Shown: piece after piece, positions 61,901-64,000 of the stretch
Position numbering within the stretch: position 1 is the stretch's first letter
How the letters are laid out: the number at the start of each line of letters is the position of its first letter
Source of the DNA: Apostichopus japonicus
Taxonomy: Eukaryota > Echinodermata > Holothuroidea > Aspidochirotida > Stichopodidae
Direction: 5' to 3'
Length of the DNA stretch: 64,000 nt
Assembly (NCBI RefSeq): GCF_037975245.1
Contig: NC_092573.1
Coordinates: 15,212,001 to 15,276,000 of the forward strand
The notes under the pieces: generated by a model
Database searches by the model: none
The model's input: only the letters and a program-made list of their open reading frames with translations
Told to the model about the DNA's origin: nothing
Program-made: the position numbers and the translations under genes

Positions 61901-62125
61901 ATATATATTTTTTTTGCTGTGTGTGCACTACACTGTTAGTGTTGTGAGAACACTGACATTGCATTATTTGTCCTTACGTTTTCATTCATCTTTCATCTCT
62001 TTCTTTTGCAGCCTATGGAAGTAGCTAACCTGACTTTCAAGAAAACATCCTTCAAGGTGGACGAATTGAAATTGACAGTGAAAAATGCAAGCCGGTTGAA
62101 CACAAACTCAGACCTTAAGCTTAGG
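19860..62125 (+). CDS. PH-domain adaptor-like protein, N-terminal three coding exons (partial)
   Basis: Three exons join in phase 0: 19860-19934 (25 codons from ATG), 33064-33156 (31 codons) and 62012-62125 (38 codons), all with GT-AG borders. The 94 residues read like the first half of a pleckstrin-homology domain: YLEGYVELRV (residues 14-23, strand 1), VFCILNANTLSFYEKK (31-46, strands 2-3) and ANLTFKKTSFKVDELKLTV (strands 4-6). The domain starts almost at the N-terminus and the order L-E-G ... T-L-x-F-Y matches signal-transducing adaptor proteins (STAP1/2); DOK-type and other PH adaptors are alternatives. Such proteins bind phosphoinositides or phosphotyrosine partners beneath the plasma membrane; that role is family knowledge, not shown here. 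Introns are 13.1 and 28.9 kb. The rest of the PH domain and any SH2 domain would lie right of 64000. Sure of the exons, moderately sure of PH, unsure of STAP. Confidence 0.6.
19935..24255. other. PH gene intron 1, left part
   Basis: No exon seen. It contains a G-run at 20528-20539, a second at 22228-22239, many TACTGTACAGTA-type palindromes (for example 20973-20993, 22606-22625, 23033-23045) and the ATTAATATTCAT repeat cluster at 23080-23800, listed separately. Confidence 0.6.
23080..23800. repeat. Degenerate tandem cluster of an ATTAATATTCAT-bearing repeat
   Basis: Three units carry the same ordered phrases: ACAACCACAAGTTGAATCAA-like, CATACTTGGT, AGATGCCC, then CATCTCATGAATATTAAT (near 23178, 23490, 23680). 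Between them sits ACTTAAAATGTCAATATCTC followed by TATGTCCGATTTAGT (near 23222 and 23530). The motif ATTAATATTCAT also appears in reverse at about 23337 and 23785. It belongs to the same broad family as the repeats at 12655, 31600 and 55650. Confidence 0.6.
24256..25512. mobile_element. 1257-bp TTAA-flanked inverted-repeat element
   Basis: The left end TTAAAAGGATTGTCTGGTGG (24256-24275) pairs with the right end CCACCAGACAATTCCTTTAA (25493-25512) at 18 of 20 positions, and both ends carry TTAA. TTAA duplication is typical of piggyBac-type transposition, so a non-autonomous piggyBac-like element is the simplest reading. No transposase frame is visible. It contains an internal tandem duplication (24517-24749, 24798-25021) and a perfect CRE-type TGACGTCA at 24422-24429. 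Confidence 0.72.
24517..25021 (+). repeat. Internal tandem duplication in the TTAA element
   Basis: Two copies (24517-24749 and 24798-25021, period about 281) share TTCCGGTGAAATTTCTTA, ACTCCTTAAGCCGCCAT, GTGGTCTTTGTGTAACACAA, TATCCAGCTCCA and CAATCGGACAGTTCTGCGA. Divergence is about 12 percent by eye. Confidence 0.85.
25513..26781. other. PH gene intron 1, stretch between two TTAA elements
   Basis: AT-rich, no exon or clear repeat seen apart from scattered TACTGTA motifs. Confidence 0.5.
26782..27153. mobile_element. 372-bp TTAA-flanked MITE, copy 1
   Basis: The left end TTAAAGGCATTGAAGACTCG and the right end CAAGTCTTCACACCCTTTAA are imperfect inverted repeats with TTAA at both borders. A second copy lies in opposite orientation at 63725-64000; shared phrases include GGACCTGAGATGTCCATCGCTGTAT and GACACCACCATCGAT-type sequence, read from opposite strands. 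It has no open frame of note, so it is non-autonomous. Confidence 0.82.
28024..28497 (+). repeat. 45-50-bp minisatellite, 10 copies
   Basis: Units start TATCATTACAGGCCTATTAC and continue AAGTACAGCTACC, then a TATA tract and CTTTGTT. Starts are at 28031, 28081, 28131, 28181, 28227, 28272, 28317, 28363, 28413 and 28458. Length varies (50, 46 or 45) only by the TATA tract. The three long open frames over it are a by-product of the absence of stops in the unit. It lies in PH gene intron 1. Confidence 0.95.
29013..29150 (+). repeat. Possible CT-rich interspersed repeat, diverged copy
   Basis: GATTTACTTCGCTCCTCTCT followed by TACCTGTCTCCCACTCC matches the start of the family seen at 48462, 50583 and 60803. 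The following sequence (GCGCCTTCGCCCCCTGGGCC) differs, so it is either diverged or truncated. Confidence 0.4.
30179..31225. mobile_element. About 1.05-kb inverted-repeat element rich in GGGGTAAAAAAA
   Basis: The left end TATAGTCAGTTGGGGTAAAA (30179) pairs with the right end TTTTACCCCACTTGACTATA (ending 31225), 18 of 20. The motif GGGGTAAAAAAAA recurs inside in both orientations (near 30190, 30217, 30550, 30580, 31000, 31030), so several internal hairpins can form. The open frames across it show no family that I know. The family is unassigned. Confidence 0.65.
31480..32070. repeat. Diverged composite interspersed repeat (GGTCAAAGGTCA family)
   Basis: The stretch 31500-31690 has GGTGAAGGTCAAAGGTCATT, AGGTCAGTATCAGTCAAA and related phrases seen at 55650-56100. 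Downstream (31930-32060) CTGGAAATCTCTCATCTTT and GGCAAGGAATCACAAATCC recur in the same order at 56423-56550. Both copies are highly diverged. Confidence 0.55.
32701..32804 (+). ncRNA. Candidate hairpin, pre-miRNA-like or MITE remnant
   Basis: The arm 32701-32734 (ending GGTATTGTCAGTACAAACAG) pairs with 32772-32804 (starting CTGCTTGTACTGACAATACG) over about 33 bases with about four mismatches or bulges; the loop is 37 bases. Size, arm length and imperfect pairing resemble an animal pre-miRNA, but small inverted-repeat elements give the same picture. I do not recognise the arm as a known miRNA. Confidence 0.3.
33064..33156 (+). CDS. PH gene coding exon 2
   Basis: The acceptor TTTTTCCTCAG ends at 33063 and the donor GTAACG starts at 33157. 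The 31 codons encode DTYQKVFCIL, then ANTLSFYEKK, then a basic stretch ending ERIK. Open frame continues past the donor (to about 33327), but that part is low-complexity in character and the splice donor fits the PH domain better. Confidence 0.65.
33157..33860. other. PH gene intron 2, first 700 bases
   Basis: AT-rich and pyrimidine-rich sequence after the exon 2 donor, with no exon or clear repeat. Confidence 0.5.
33861..34537 (+). repeat. Degenerate tandem repeat, ACATGTACTATGTAAAGTAT type
   Basis: About 14 units of variable length (roughly 35-55 bases) share ACATGTACTATGTA, AGTATATGGT and AAATCAAAACACATA. The spacing varies, as expected for an old array with many indels. Confidence 0.85.
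36351..36460 (+). repeat. 55-bp direct tandem duplication
   Basis: ACATTATTACTAATTGTTAC and CATTAAAAATAATAAACAAC plus AGAATATTTG occur twice in succession, with a few changes and one 4-5 base indel. Confidence 0.85.
37393..37850. mobile_element. Possible transposon fragment starting TTAAAGGTGGGATCGCTCG
   Basis: The border TTAAAGG resembles the ends of the TTAA elements in this window, and the local GC and CpG content is raised (37395-37850). A minus-strand frame of 80 residues (37629-37387) contains EKLRDNSDEPVEGSIDIIF but matches no family that I know. No matching right end was found. At 37609-37636 is a perfect 12-bp inverted repeat CAGGGAGTTGTT/AACAACTCCCTG with a 4-base loop. Confidence 0.35.
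39117..39285 (+). repeat. Purine-rich tract
   Basis: About 170 bases are mostly A and G on the plus strand (GGGGAGGAAAGAGG, AAGAAAGAGTGAAAGA, GGATGGAGGAAGAAAG). A 16-base G-run lies just upstream at about 39083-39098. Confidence 0.75.
39943..40239 (+). CDS. Small open frame of unknown status, 98 codons
   Basis: It starts in a good context (AACAAAATGG) with an in-frame TAG 18 bases upstream and ends in TAA. The 98 residues start MDESNLSQSGDADVS and contain an apolar stretch PYLILLVTL. I recognise no domain. It lies in the big intron of the PH gene, just upstream of a retroelement relic. It could be chance, a processed fragment or a real small gene. Confidence 0.2.
   Translation: MDESNLSQSGDADVSLAANPTFVNVAQPVNKSLGKVLAPAICMISFVQDHVNVYSYSLRFLSHAAPYLILLVTLDRTLADGFLRGVEVTGSGVSVEIT
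40390..40530 (+). pseudogene. Penelope-like retroelement GIY-YIG endonuclease fragment
   Basis: In one frame the sequence reads YKYVGETKTTLKKQF, an in-frame TAG, then PVGEHFQLPNHTIKDM. This is the layout of the GIY-YIG endonuclease domain at the C-terminus of Penelope-like elements (Q-Y-V-G-E/Q-T ... L ... P-V-x-x-H-F-N-x-x-N/G-H). It is short and carries a stop and a contracted middle, so it is a dead 5'-truncated copy. No reverse transcriptase part is visible. Confidence 0.7.
40690..40695 (-). terminator. Possible poly(A) signal for the nested gene
   Basis: AATAAA on the minus strand, 323 bases after the TGA at 41018. In AT-rich DNA such hexamers are common, so this is only compatible evidence. 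Confidence 0.3.
41018..45187 (-). CDS. Nested two-exon gene of unknown function, minus strand
   Basis: Exon 1 is 45187-44910: ATG in context ATCATGG with an in-frame TAG shortly upstream, 92 codons and two extra bases, donor GTACTG. Exon 2 starts at 41192 after TTTCATTGTATAG, and its first base completes the split Arg codon. It then reads QMHLFLKDAESQTEAFS and stays open to TGA at 41018, giving 150 residues; alternatively a donor GTAAAT at 41091 would lead to a further exon that I could not find. An AATAAA (minus strand, 40695-40690) lies 323 bases after the stop. The N-terminus is Gly/Ser/Lys-rich and disordered-looking; then RDATKIYLLRSYVNWQMEKE and NADFAEHLLQDH form a probable helical domain, similar in feel to N-terminal helices of metazoan zinc-finger or transposase-derived proteins. 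It lies wholly inside the PH gene's second intron on the opposite strand. Confidence 0.5.
42041..42626. mobile_element. Foldback/MITE with 20-bp perfect TIRs and GGATGCGC repeats
   Basis: The ends AATTATAGAATACAGGGCCA (42041-42060) and TGGCCCTGTATTCTATAATT (42607-42626) are exact inverted repeats. At matching distance inside each end lies a second perfect pair of 23 bases built on AGCATCCG...CGGATGCT (42078-42100, 42568-42590), each itself a small hairpin. Flanks outside (GCTATATAAAGG / CCTTTATAGGTATAGC-like) also pair partly, so the true ends may be 25-30 bases further out. Inside, GTGGATGCGCGGATGCG plus GGAGTCAAAATGAAATACG recurs three times (near 42163, 42382, 42475). It lies in the intron of the nested minus-strand gene. 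Confidence 0.8.
43422..43684. mobile_element. 263-bp MITE with 19-bp TIRs and telomere-like core
   Basis: The ends GTGGCTATTCTTACGACTA (43422-43440) and TAGTCGTAAGAATAGCCAC (43666-43684) are exact inverted repeats. Each end continues into a small local palindrome (CTTACGACTAGTTGTAAG on the left, TTACGACTAGTAGTCGTAA on the right). The core at 43532-43573 holds degenerate GGTTAGGGTTAGG and GTTTAGGGTTA repeats. No coding capacity. Confidence 0.85.
43848..44533. mobile_element. Foldback element with 31-bp TIRs and TTTTCCGC motifs
   Basis: The left arm starts GTTGTTTTCCGCATACGTTA (43848-43878) and pairs with 44503-44533 at 30 of 31 bases. The motif TTTCCGCTGA or its complement recurs at least eight times near both ends, so alternative foldings exist. 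The outer flanks GTTACAAAG (43832) and GTTACAAAG (44541) are identical direct repeats, possibly a target duplication of 9 bases separated from the arms by a few bases. Open frames over the right arm are by-products of the repeat. Confidence 0.75.
45200..45480 (-). promoter_or_regulatory. Candidate promoter of the nested minus-strand gene
   Basis: A CpG-enriched stretch upstream of the minus-strand ATG contains a palindromic E-box in GTCACGTGA (45412-45420), a USF/MITF/Myc-type site, about 230 bases from the start codon. The next CpG cluster (45440-45500) includes CCTCGCTGAAACCTCG. Motif-based inference. Confidence 0.35.
45490..48460. other. PH gene intron 2, 45.5-48.5 kb
   Basis: AT-rich DNA with no exon or clear mobile element that I can define. 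It contains a TATATATATA run at 46431-46442 and scattered TACTGTA motifs. Confidence 0.5.
48462..48615 (+). repeat. CT-rich interspersed repeat, copy
   Basis: Ordered landmarks: TTTACTTCGCTCCTAGCTTA, CTTGTCTCCTCACAACCTTA, GCACC, TTCTACTGTGCCTA, CCTGGTAA, AACACTGTGCGCCCTCTATG, GACCAGACC then CACTGCCCTTCC. The same order recurs near 50583, 53416, 57083, 60803 and 61410, making a SINE-like family of about 150-200 bases with no recognisable tRNA head. Confidence 0.75.
49850..50125 (-). mobile_element. tRNA-derived SINE, minus strand
   Basis: Read on the minus strand the element begins near 50125 with GGCTTGAGCGGACTCGTGAT (A-box-like) and has TGGTTCGATTCCTGCC (B box, about 50072-50087), then a body with TTGGGCAAGATGC, GGGGTTCAATGGGTACCTGT and a tail containing GTAAAGCGCTTTGAGACC. 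This is the common layout of a SINE in marine invertebrates: tRNA head with Pol III boxes and a conserved body. It is degenerate and ends in AT-rich DNA near 49850. Confidence 0.7.
50464..50577 (+). repeat. 114-bp duplicated block, copy 1
   Basis: ATTGGAACGACAGAAGTAAA, TTATCAAGCTTTAACTTGCA, AGTACTACTACTTTC, ATGATGTTTTAAAACTTGAA and ATTCAAAGG recur at 51238-51347 in the same order with about 8 percent change. Confidence 0.85.
50583..50720 (+). repeat. CT-rich interspersed repeat, copy
   Basis: AATTTACTTCGTTCCCCACT, TACCTGTCTCCCCACAACCT, ATTCTACTGTGTCTAGA, CCTGGTAA and AACACTGTACACCCTCACTG follow the order of the 48462 copy. Confidence 0.75.
51238..51347 (+). repeat. 114-bp duplicated block, copy 2
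   Basis: Second copy of 50464-50577, same orientation, 774 bases to the right. Both follow an A-rich run (AAAAAAAATT / AAAAAAAAAAAATT), which suggests a mobile origin for the block. Confidence 0.85.
51350..53415. other. PH gene intron 2, 51.4-53.4 kb
   Basis: No exon or clear mobile element. It contains a C-rich run at 52041-52058 and a purine-rich patch at 52380-52420. Confidence 0.5.
53416..53520 (+). repeat. CT-rich interspersed repeat, copy
   Basis: TGTTTCCTCCCTTACCTGTC, CTCAGCAC, TTCAACAGTATCTAGAGTGG, CTGGTTACC and AACACTGTACACCATCAGTG keep the family order, more diverged. A different MITE starts about 100 bases to the right. Confidence 0.65.
53619..54030. mobile_element. 412-bp MITE with TAAAGGCCCGGTCACACTA ends
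   Basis: The left end TAAAGGCCCGGTCACACTA (53619-53637) is mirrored exactly by TAGTGTGACCGGGCCTTTA (54012-54030). Pairing continues inward with mismatches (CGATATTTTATCAGAATACG versus CGATTTTTTATCGGAATACT read on the minus strand) for about 50-60 bases. It has no transposase frame. I recall similar GGCCCGGTCACACTA termini as common DNA-transposon ends in deuterostomes, but cannot assign the superfamily. Confidence 0.85.
54285..54440 (+). repeat. 27-bp tandem repeat, 6 copies
   Basis: The unit TCTGCATGGTATTGGGATAG plus TGTAGGC repeats with GGTATTGGG/GGCATTGGG variants. Because 27 is a multiple of 3, it gives a nine-residue periodic open frame on each strand; there is no other sign of coding. 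Confidence 0.92.
54441..55640. other. PH gene intron 2, 54.4-55.6 kb
   Basis: AT-rich, with T-runs at 55161-55189 and a TG run at 55611-55627. No exon seen. Confidence 0.5.
55640..56580 (+). repeat. GGTCAAAGGTCA-family interspersed repeat, about 3 tandem units plus tail
   Basis: Units of about 140 bases start near 55651, 55801, 55945 and 56083 with TAACTCAA-type phrases. They continue TTGAACTTCATACTTGGTAT, AGATCCAGC, GAACCCTATTGAAATTGGTA and GAGGTCAAAGGTCATTT, then ATTTTTTAGACATGA. The tail 56420-56560 shares CTGGAAATCTCTGATCTT and GGCAAGGAATCACAAAGC with 31940-32040. It is a widespread degenerate repeat; no coding frame. Confidence 0.75.
56590..59020. other. PH gene intron 2, 56.6-59.0 kb outside the CT-rich repeat
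   Basis: No exon supported. It contains a pyrimidine-rich stretch at 58405-58450 and a C-rich CACCCCACCCC run at 58575-58605. Confidence 0.5.
57083..57292 (+). repeat. CT-rich interspersed repeat, diverged copy with internal duplication
   Basis: A family-like start (GTTTTACTTCATTCATCTC, GTCTCCTATATTCAG) is followed by AAGCGCCCCCAATGACCCTC. The phrase ACCCTCTCTAATGACACTGC then CCTCTTCCT is present twice in tandem (near 57200 and 57248). Confidence 0.5.
59026..59995 (+). repeat. 32-bp minisatellite, about 30 copies
   Basis: Consensus AACTTGTGAGGTGGGATGGT plus TACATTACAATT. Variants are GAGGTGG/GATGTGG, CAATT/CAGTT, TAGCAATT, and a TGATACATGTGGG unit with 3 extra bases at about 59106 and 59397. 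The two special units are about 291 bases apart, each preceded by a TAGCAATT unit, which points to a block duplication of nine units within the array. Confidence 0.97.
59996..60800. other. PH gene intron 2, 60.0-60.8 kb
   Basis: AT-rich DNA with no exon or clear repeat seen. Confidence 0.5.
60803..60855 (+). repeat. CT-rich interspersed repeat, 5' fragment
   Basis: GATTTACTTTGCTCCTTGCT, TACCTGTCTCCCCACAACCT and TAGCGCC match the first third of the family; the rest is missing. Confidence 0.65.
61410..61490 (+). repeat. CT-rich interspersed repeat, head of expanded copy
   Basis: GTTTCCTCGTTTACCTGTGT, CTCGAAACATTACCACTCC and CATGTCTAGAGTGAACTGGT give the first part of the family; its tail has expanded into the 51-bp array at 61490-61690. 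Confidence 0.7.
61490..61690 (+). repeat. 51-bp tandem repeat, 4 copies, within a CT-rich repeat
   Basis: The unit GCCCTCTATGACTGGCCACT, GCCGGTCTAAGCCCCTCC, TTTAACACTGTAC repeats with starts at 61501, 61552, 61603 and 61652. The minus strand gives a 17-residue periodic open frame, as expected since 51 is a multiple of 3; I do not consider it a gene. Confidence 0.95.
62012..62125 (+). CDS. PH gene coding exon 3
   Basis: The acceptor TTTCTTTTGCAG ends at 62011 and the donor GTAAGA starts at 62126. The 38 codons encode PMEVANLTFKK, then DELKLTVKNASRL, ending in LKLR. The frame is phase 0 at both ends and connects directly to exon 2 without a gap in the PH fold. Confidence 0.65.
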
Positions 62126-62339
62126 GTAAGAGATAAGAATCTTGTCAATGCTGGGTAAGAGATAGAACCTAGACAATGCTGGGTAAGAGAAAGCTGTAAA
62201 GATGTATGTATTTGAGATCCAGGACTGCAAGCAGGAACTTGCGAAGAAGCCATCATTGGCTTATCAAAGCCGCAAGCTGACCTAAGTCAGTCTCTAAGAT
62301 TCATATTCATATTCATTATTCAGAATTGTCAACAACTCT

Positions 62340-62425
62340 GTAACTGGATGACATACATTAATCTTGAACTCGGGACCTTATTATTGAAAGGCACCGGCGT
62401 CAACCACTGAGCTAACACTCCGCAG
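62340..62425 (-). mobile_element. tRNA-like SINE head, minus strand
   Basis: On the minus strand it reads GCGGAGTGTTAGCTCAGTGG (A-box region), then CCGGTGCCTTTCAATAATAA (anticodon region) and GGTCCCGAGTTCAAGAT (degenerate B box). It does not fold into a complete tRNA with an acceptor stem and the B box has lost the canonical GGTTCGAATCC, so it is a tRNA-derived SINE head and not a tRNA gene. It lies 215 bases after PH exon 3. Confidence 0.6.
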
Positions 62426-62429
62426 ATAA

Positions 62430-63724
62430 TTGTCAAGTTTAGAAAGGAGGACTGACAAACGCCTAGACCCTTATCTCTCCATATTTGAGTCCCCTTCCTC
62501 TTTTCAACTCCGGGGGTCGTGGGGACATAAGTTATAACCTACTGTCCTTGAAAGAGTTTGTTGGTAATACCTGTTTTTGCACTTCTGTTTCTTTCTACTC
62601 GAAATCGACACAATGTCACTTACGTACAACAAGATTAGTCTTAGAGGAGATTGAATTTTTATCAGCTGAGGGAAGGGAGTGTTGAGGGCGGGGGGGGGGG
62701 GTAACTAAGTTATGTACACTAAACAGGGAGTTAAGACACACACTGGGCTTAACTTTAGTTAGTGCTGCCAGTGGCTGTGATTGGTGACCTAGCCGGGATT
62801 TGTATCATCCACATTTGAAATCACTGCAAAGGCAATAGATTATGACCCATTGTAGGCTCCTAGCCTTCTAGTCTGGTGTTTAGCACAGAATCTGTGATCT
62901 ACTGCTATAGACATGCAAGACCCAAAGTGATATTATACTAATAATTTTGGTGTAAGAAGGACTTTAATCAGTTTGCTATTAACCTCATAGAATCATAAAT
63001 ACGGTTTTGTAAACTACAGTATCGCTTCTATGGCATAGTTATGTTGGTTACTTAGTAACCCTAGTCATGTTGTCAATGGAGCTGCCATTTTCCAGCTCCA
63101 ATTATCAAGTACTTTCTCTTGCACATTGTTAAGCATTTTTCTTTGCATATTGAGTATATTTCAGGGATCTCATTTTATCCCAGTTTCCTTCCTCATTTGA
63201 TGTGATGAAAATGTGTGATGGTTTATGCAGCTTAAAATCTATTTATTTTGGTTTATATCCAGTGTTTATGCTGTATTTCAGTTTCCTGTGGTATATTGAA
63301 TGATATAATGTTTAGGTAATACTGTATCCCAGGCCTTTATTTTATTAAAAATGTTTGTATTACCTTTTGCAGCAATACTACCTGTATTCCAGGATCAACA
63401 TGTCATTGGCTGTATAGCGAAAAAAGTACTTGTAGGCTGTGTTTTTCTACCCAACGTTATGTTTCAAGAACTTTTCAAATTCGGTTTTTATATCAGGTTA
63501 TGGTATTTGTGAAACTTAAAAAATGGCTCTGAGGTAAAACTCCACAAATGCCAGAATTGCCAAGTTTTTATGTCAGATTTTGTAGGCTAAGAATTCTAAG
63601 AGCTGCTTCAACTAGTATACTCTTTGTAGTACACTCTTTTTAATGATGAAAAAAGTGCCAACTGGTGTATTTACATCGCTCTCTTACCTGTCTCCAGTCT
63701 CCAAATGTACTCTGTTCATTTACC
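62430..63724. other. PH gene intron 3, sequence before the TTAA element
   Basis: No further PH exon was recognised. A G-run lies at 62690-62701, and a short CT-rich repeat start (TTTACATCGCTCTCTTACCT, GTCTCCAGTCTCC) at 63670-63702. Confidence 0.5.
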
Positions 63725-64000
63725 TTAAAGGGTGTGAAGACTCGCGCAAAAAGAAACCTCTAATGCCGGTAATCTGACCTAGTTTCAAATCAGGTGTAAC
63801 AGAAGTGTTAGACACCACCATCGATCCTAGTAAATACACACACGGCTTGCTACCGTTGGTAATTAGACACTAGTGTACAGTCAGTACATACAGCTGCGGT
63901 CAATACCCACAGCACGGTGTAAAAACAATACAGCGATGGACATCTCAGGTCCAGCTAAAGATAACAAGGTATCACATTTCATTATTGTCTGCATTTTGTA
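63725..64000. mobile_element. TTAA-flanked MITE, copy 2, cut by window end
   Basis: It starts TTAAAGGGTGTGAAGACTCG and is the reverse complement of 27153 leftward in the 26782-27153 copy: GAAACCTCTAATGCCGGTAA, GACACCACCATCGATCC, CACTAGTGTACAGTCAGTAC and GCGATGGACATCTCAGGTCC all match. About 100 bases of the element lie beyond the window. Divergence between copies is near 6 percent by eye, so the family was active fairly recently. Confidence 0.85.

Noticed and set aside
62340-62425. tRNA gene on the minus strand
   Set aside because: A-box-like sequence is good but the B box is degenerate and no acceptor stem forms; SINE head fits better. The same applies to 50070-50125.

Overview
This 64 kb window is animal (metazoan) nuclear DNA. 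Coding sequence is split into short exons with GT-AG introns of 0.4 to about 29 kb, and the rest is AT-rich DNA packed with minisatellites, inverted-repeat transposons (MITEs) and tRNA-derived SINE pieces. The repeat families, including a Penelope-like GIY-YIG relic, TAAAGGCCCGGTCACACTA-ended MITEs and a CAAAGCGCTTTACAGAC-type SINE, suggest a marine deuterostome, most likely an echinoderm. That taxonomic call is inference from general familiarity; no search was run.

Three protein genes can be supported. (1) Positions 1-11381, plus strand: the 3' two thirds of NCBP1, the 80-kDa nuclear cap-binding subunit CBP80. Thirteen exons join in perfect phase to 514 codons and a stop, followed by a 3' UTR and a poly(A) signal near 12270. 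(2) 19860-62125 and beyond, plus strand: the first three coding exons of a probable PH-domain adaptor (STAP-like is my best guess), with introns of 13.1 and 28.9 kb. The gene runs off the right end. (3) 41018-45187, minus strand: a small two-exon gene of unknown function nested in the second intron of gene 2; its exon phases match exactly.

Layout: 1-12.3 kb NCBP1, with a 1.46 kb, 26-bp minisatellite in intron 8; 12.3-19 kb intergenic, dominated by a duplicated unit whose second copy carries a 559-bp hAT-type MITE; 19-33 kb promoter candidate, first exon and first intron of the PH gene, with TTAA-flanked inverted-repeat elements at 24.3-25.5 and 26.8-27.2 kb, a 45-50-bp minisatellite at 28.0-28.5 kb and a GGGGTAAAA-rich inverted-repeat element at 30.2-31.2 kb; 33-62 kb second intron, holding the nested gene, the Penelope-like relic, three foldback elements (42.0, 43.4, 43.8 kb), a SINE at 49.9 kb, a MITE at 53.6 kb, several copies of a CT-rich interspersed repeat and a 32-bp minisatellite at 59.0-60.0 kb; 62-64 kb third exon, then a second copy of the 26.8 kb TTAA element cut by the window end.

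I found no undescribed multi-gene system. The most interesting items are the nested gene with phase-compatible exons, a pre-miRNA-like hairpin at 32701-32804, the duplication/MITE empty-site pair at 15.1/16.1 kb, the recurrent TTAAAGG-ended elements, and nuclear-receptor-like (DR1) and CRE-like motifs carried inside repeats.
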